The notes below the pieces were generated by a model. It made no database searches. It was not told where the DNA came from and saw nothing but the letters and a program-made list of their open reading frames with translations. A program made the position numbers and the translations under genes. From NCBI GenBank assembly GCA_019689615.1, contig JADGHD010000251.1, forward strand, positions 1 to 7,198: DNA of 7,198 nucleotides. The letters are read 5' to 3'. Source of the DNA: Frankia sp. (lineage in GTDB: Bacteria > Actinomycetota > Actinomycetes > Frankiales > Frankiaceae). Below are positions 5,859 through 7,198 of this stretch, in pieces (position 1 is the first letter of the stretch; each line of letters opens with the position of its first letter).

Positions 5859-7127
5859 ATGCAGCACGACAACGCCGGTTCGCCGCCGTCGTTCGGCAGG
5901 CCGCTGGACGGCATCCGCGTCCTGGCCCTGGAACAGGTCATGGCGGTGCCGTTCGCGACGCAGCTGCTCGCGCGCCTCGGCGCGGACGTGGTCAAGGTGG
6001 AGCCGCTCACCGGCGAGTCCGGGCGGGCGTCGCAGCCGGCGATGATCGACGCGGCCGGCCAGCCGGCCGGGGCCACCTTCCTGCGCTACGGTGGCAGCAA
6101 GCGCGCCGTCGCGGTCGACTACCGCGACGAGCGGGGCCGCGACCTGATCCTCAGGCTCGCCGAGTCGTTCGACGTCGTCGCCGAGAACCTCGGGCCGGGC
6201 CGCGCGGACAAGTTCGGCCTCGGCTACGAGGCGATGTCCGCCCGCAACCCGAAGCTGATCTACCTGTCCGTGACCGGCTTCGGCAGCCGGGGCGACTCGC
6301 CGTACGCCTCCTGGCCGGCCTACGCCGCGGTCGCCGAGGCGATGTCCGGGATCTACGAGTACGCCCGCCGCCCGCACCAGCCGCCGGTGATCAATCCGGT
6401 CGGCGGCCTCGGTGACATCGGGTCGGGGATGTTCGGCGTGATCGGCGTGCTCGCGGCCCTGCGCCACCGCGACCGCACCGGCCTCGGCCAGCACATCGAC
6501 ATCGCCATGCTCGACTCGATGATCGCGATCGCCGACGTGCCGGTGAACTACTGGTCGATGGGCATGCGCGCCGAGCCGGACACCGAGCTGCGGGTCCCGT
6601 ACATCCTGAACAGCTTCCGGGCGAGCGACGGCTGGTGCGTCGTCCAGGTGATCCGCGACCACCAGTTCCCCCGGCTGGCCCGCCTGCTCGGCCACCCGGA
6701 GTGGGAGAGCGACGAGCGCTTCGCCACCCGCTGGGGCTGGTACGACCATTGGTCCGACACCATCCGCCCGGCGCTGGAGGCCTGGGCGGCGGACAGGACC
6801 ATGCTGGCTGCGGCGAGCGAGCTGGCCGCAGCCGGCGTCACCGCCGCGCCATGCCTCACCGCCGAGCAGCTGGTGGCCGACCCGCACGTGACCGCCCGCC
6901 GGATGCTGGTGGAGATCCCCCGCCCGGACGGCGTCGAGCAGCCCGTCCTGGTTCCCGGCAACCCGGTCAAGCTCTCCCGGGTCCCGGAGCAGCCCGACTC
7001 CCTGCCGCCGACGGTCGGCCAGCACACCGCCGAGGTACTCGCCAGCGACCTCGGCCTGACCGCGCCAGAGATCGAGAGCCTGCGAGCGGCCGGCGTGATC
7101 GGCGTCGCCGGCCCGGCGCGCCCCTGA
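5859..7127 (+). CDS. Class III CoA-transferase, CaiB/BaiF family
   Basis: This 422-residue protein should move CoA from one acyl thioester to another free acid through an enzyme-bound mixed anhydride, as in formyl-CoA transferase, CaiB and BaiF. Recognisable blocks are LDGIRVLALEQVMAVPFATQ (16-35), LARLGADVVKVEP (38-49), YGGSKRAVAVD (77-87), DVVAENLGPGRADKFGLGYE (105-124), and NPKLIYLSVTGFG (130-142). The active-site region GGLGDIGSGMFG (182-193) has Asp186 as the likely nucleophile. It is followed by HRDRTGLGQHIDIAMLDS (203-220). Length is typical. ATG has GAGGAGA (5848-5854) four bases upstream. The Gln26 in LEQ replaces the small residue usual in the LExG family block. It follows the SDR after a 199-base GC-rich gap with no clear terminator or promoter, so co-transcription is plausible but not certain. 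It may recycle CoA to the substrate activated initially by the ligase, or it may be an isomerase/racemase of the same fold (AMACR type). I favour transferase. Confidence 0.93.
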   Translation: MQHDNAGSPPSFGRPLDGIRVLALEQVMAVPFATQLLARLGADVVKVEPLTGESGRASQPAMIDAAGQPAGATFLRYGGSKRAVAVDYRDERGRDLILRLAESFDVVAENLGPGRADKFGLGYEAMSARNPKLIYLSVTGFGSRGDSPYASWPAYAAVAEAMSGIYEYARRPHQPPVINPVGGLGDIGSGMFGVIGVLAALRHRDRTGLGQHIDIAMLDSMIAIADVPVNYWSMGMRAEPDTELRVPYILNSFRASDGWCVVQVIRDHQFPRLARLLGHPEWESDERFATRWGWYDHWSDTIRPALEAWAADRTMLAAASELAAAGVTAAPCLTAEQLVADPHVTARRMLVEIPRPDGVEQPVLVPGNPVKLSRVPEQPDSLPPTVGQHTAEVLASDLGLTAPEIESLRAAGVIGVAGPARP

Positions 7128-7198
7128 GCCTTCCGGGAGACGACGGCGCCGGCGAGCGGGGCGTGCTCAGCGCGCGTCCGGGCGGGGCGGGGGCGGCG

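Noticed and set aside
4745..6076. 443-residue minus-strand and 402-residue plus-strand (4837-6045) open frames across the SDR/CoA-transferase junction
   Set aside because: Both are low-complexity Arg/Ala/Gly/Pro proteins overlapping two genes with intact catalytic motifs and good ribosome binding sites.
7128..7198. Possible terminator after the CoA-transferase
   Set aside because: Only a 4-bp GAGC/GCTC stem (7154-7168) is visible and there is no T run. Nothing supportable was found in the last 71 bases.

Overview
The window is very GC-rich DNA with strong Shine-Dalgarno sites and long spurious open frames on both strands. It encodes a lipoprotein-type solute receptor and a flavin/F420-type oxidoreductase. 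This fits a high-GC actinobacterium, possibly a Frankia-like soil lineage, but the lineage cannot be proved from this sequence alone. No tRNA, rRNA, CRISPR array, transposase or phage gene was seen.

Layout: bases 1-23 are a pure G run at the window edge, followed by C7, and are suspicious as sequence. Bases 49-1662 (minus strand) encode a family 5 ABC transporter substrate-binding lipoprotein. Bases 1663-2113 are a 451-base divergent control region. It holds two strong GC hairpins, a repeated GTGCGGT element, and two copies of an ATATAGAAC-N2-CGTT motif, one of them a near-perfect operator-like palindrome. It also holds a 15-base palindrome next to a TTGACT hexamer. Four plus-strand genes follow: an LLM-class oxidoreductase (2114-3115), an AMP-forming acyl-CoA ligase (3227-4699), an NAD-type short-chain dehydrogenase (4787-5659) and a class III CaiB/BaiF CoA-transferase (5859-7127). 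The gaps between them are 111, 87 and 199 bases, and the last three genes have clear ribosome binding sites. An AT-rich 19-base inverted repeat containing a TATATT hexamer lies just before the dehydrogenase and shares a 9-mer with the divergent control region.

Inferred working: the lipoprotein captures a small organic solute for import. The ligase activates a carboxylic acid to its CoA thioester with ATP. The SDR and the LLM protein carry out redox steps on the thioester or a related intermediate. The CoA-transferase passes CoA from a product to fresh acid, saving ATP. The ligase + SDR + class III CoA-transferase + flavin-type oxidoreductase + transport set recalls the logic of the bile-acid (bai) pathway and of actinobacterial steroid, terpenoid or aromatic acid catabolism, but the substrate is not identifiable here. 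Each enzyme family is familiar. The less ordinary parts are the combination and the apparent shared cis-regulatory motif.
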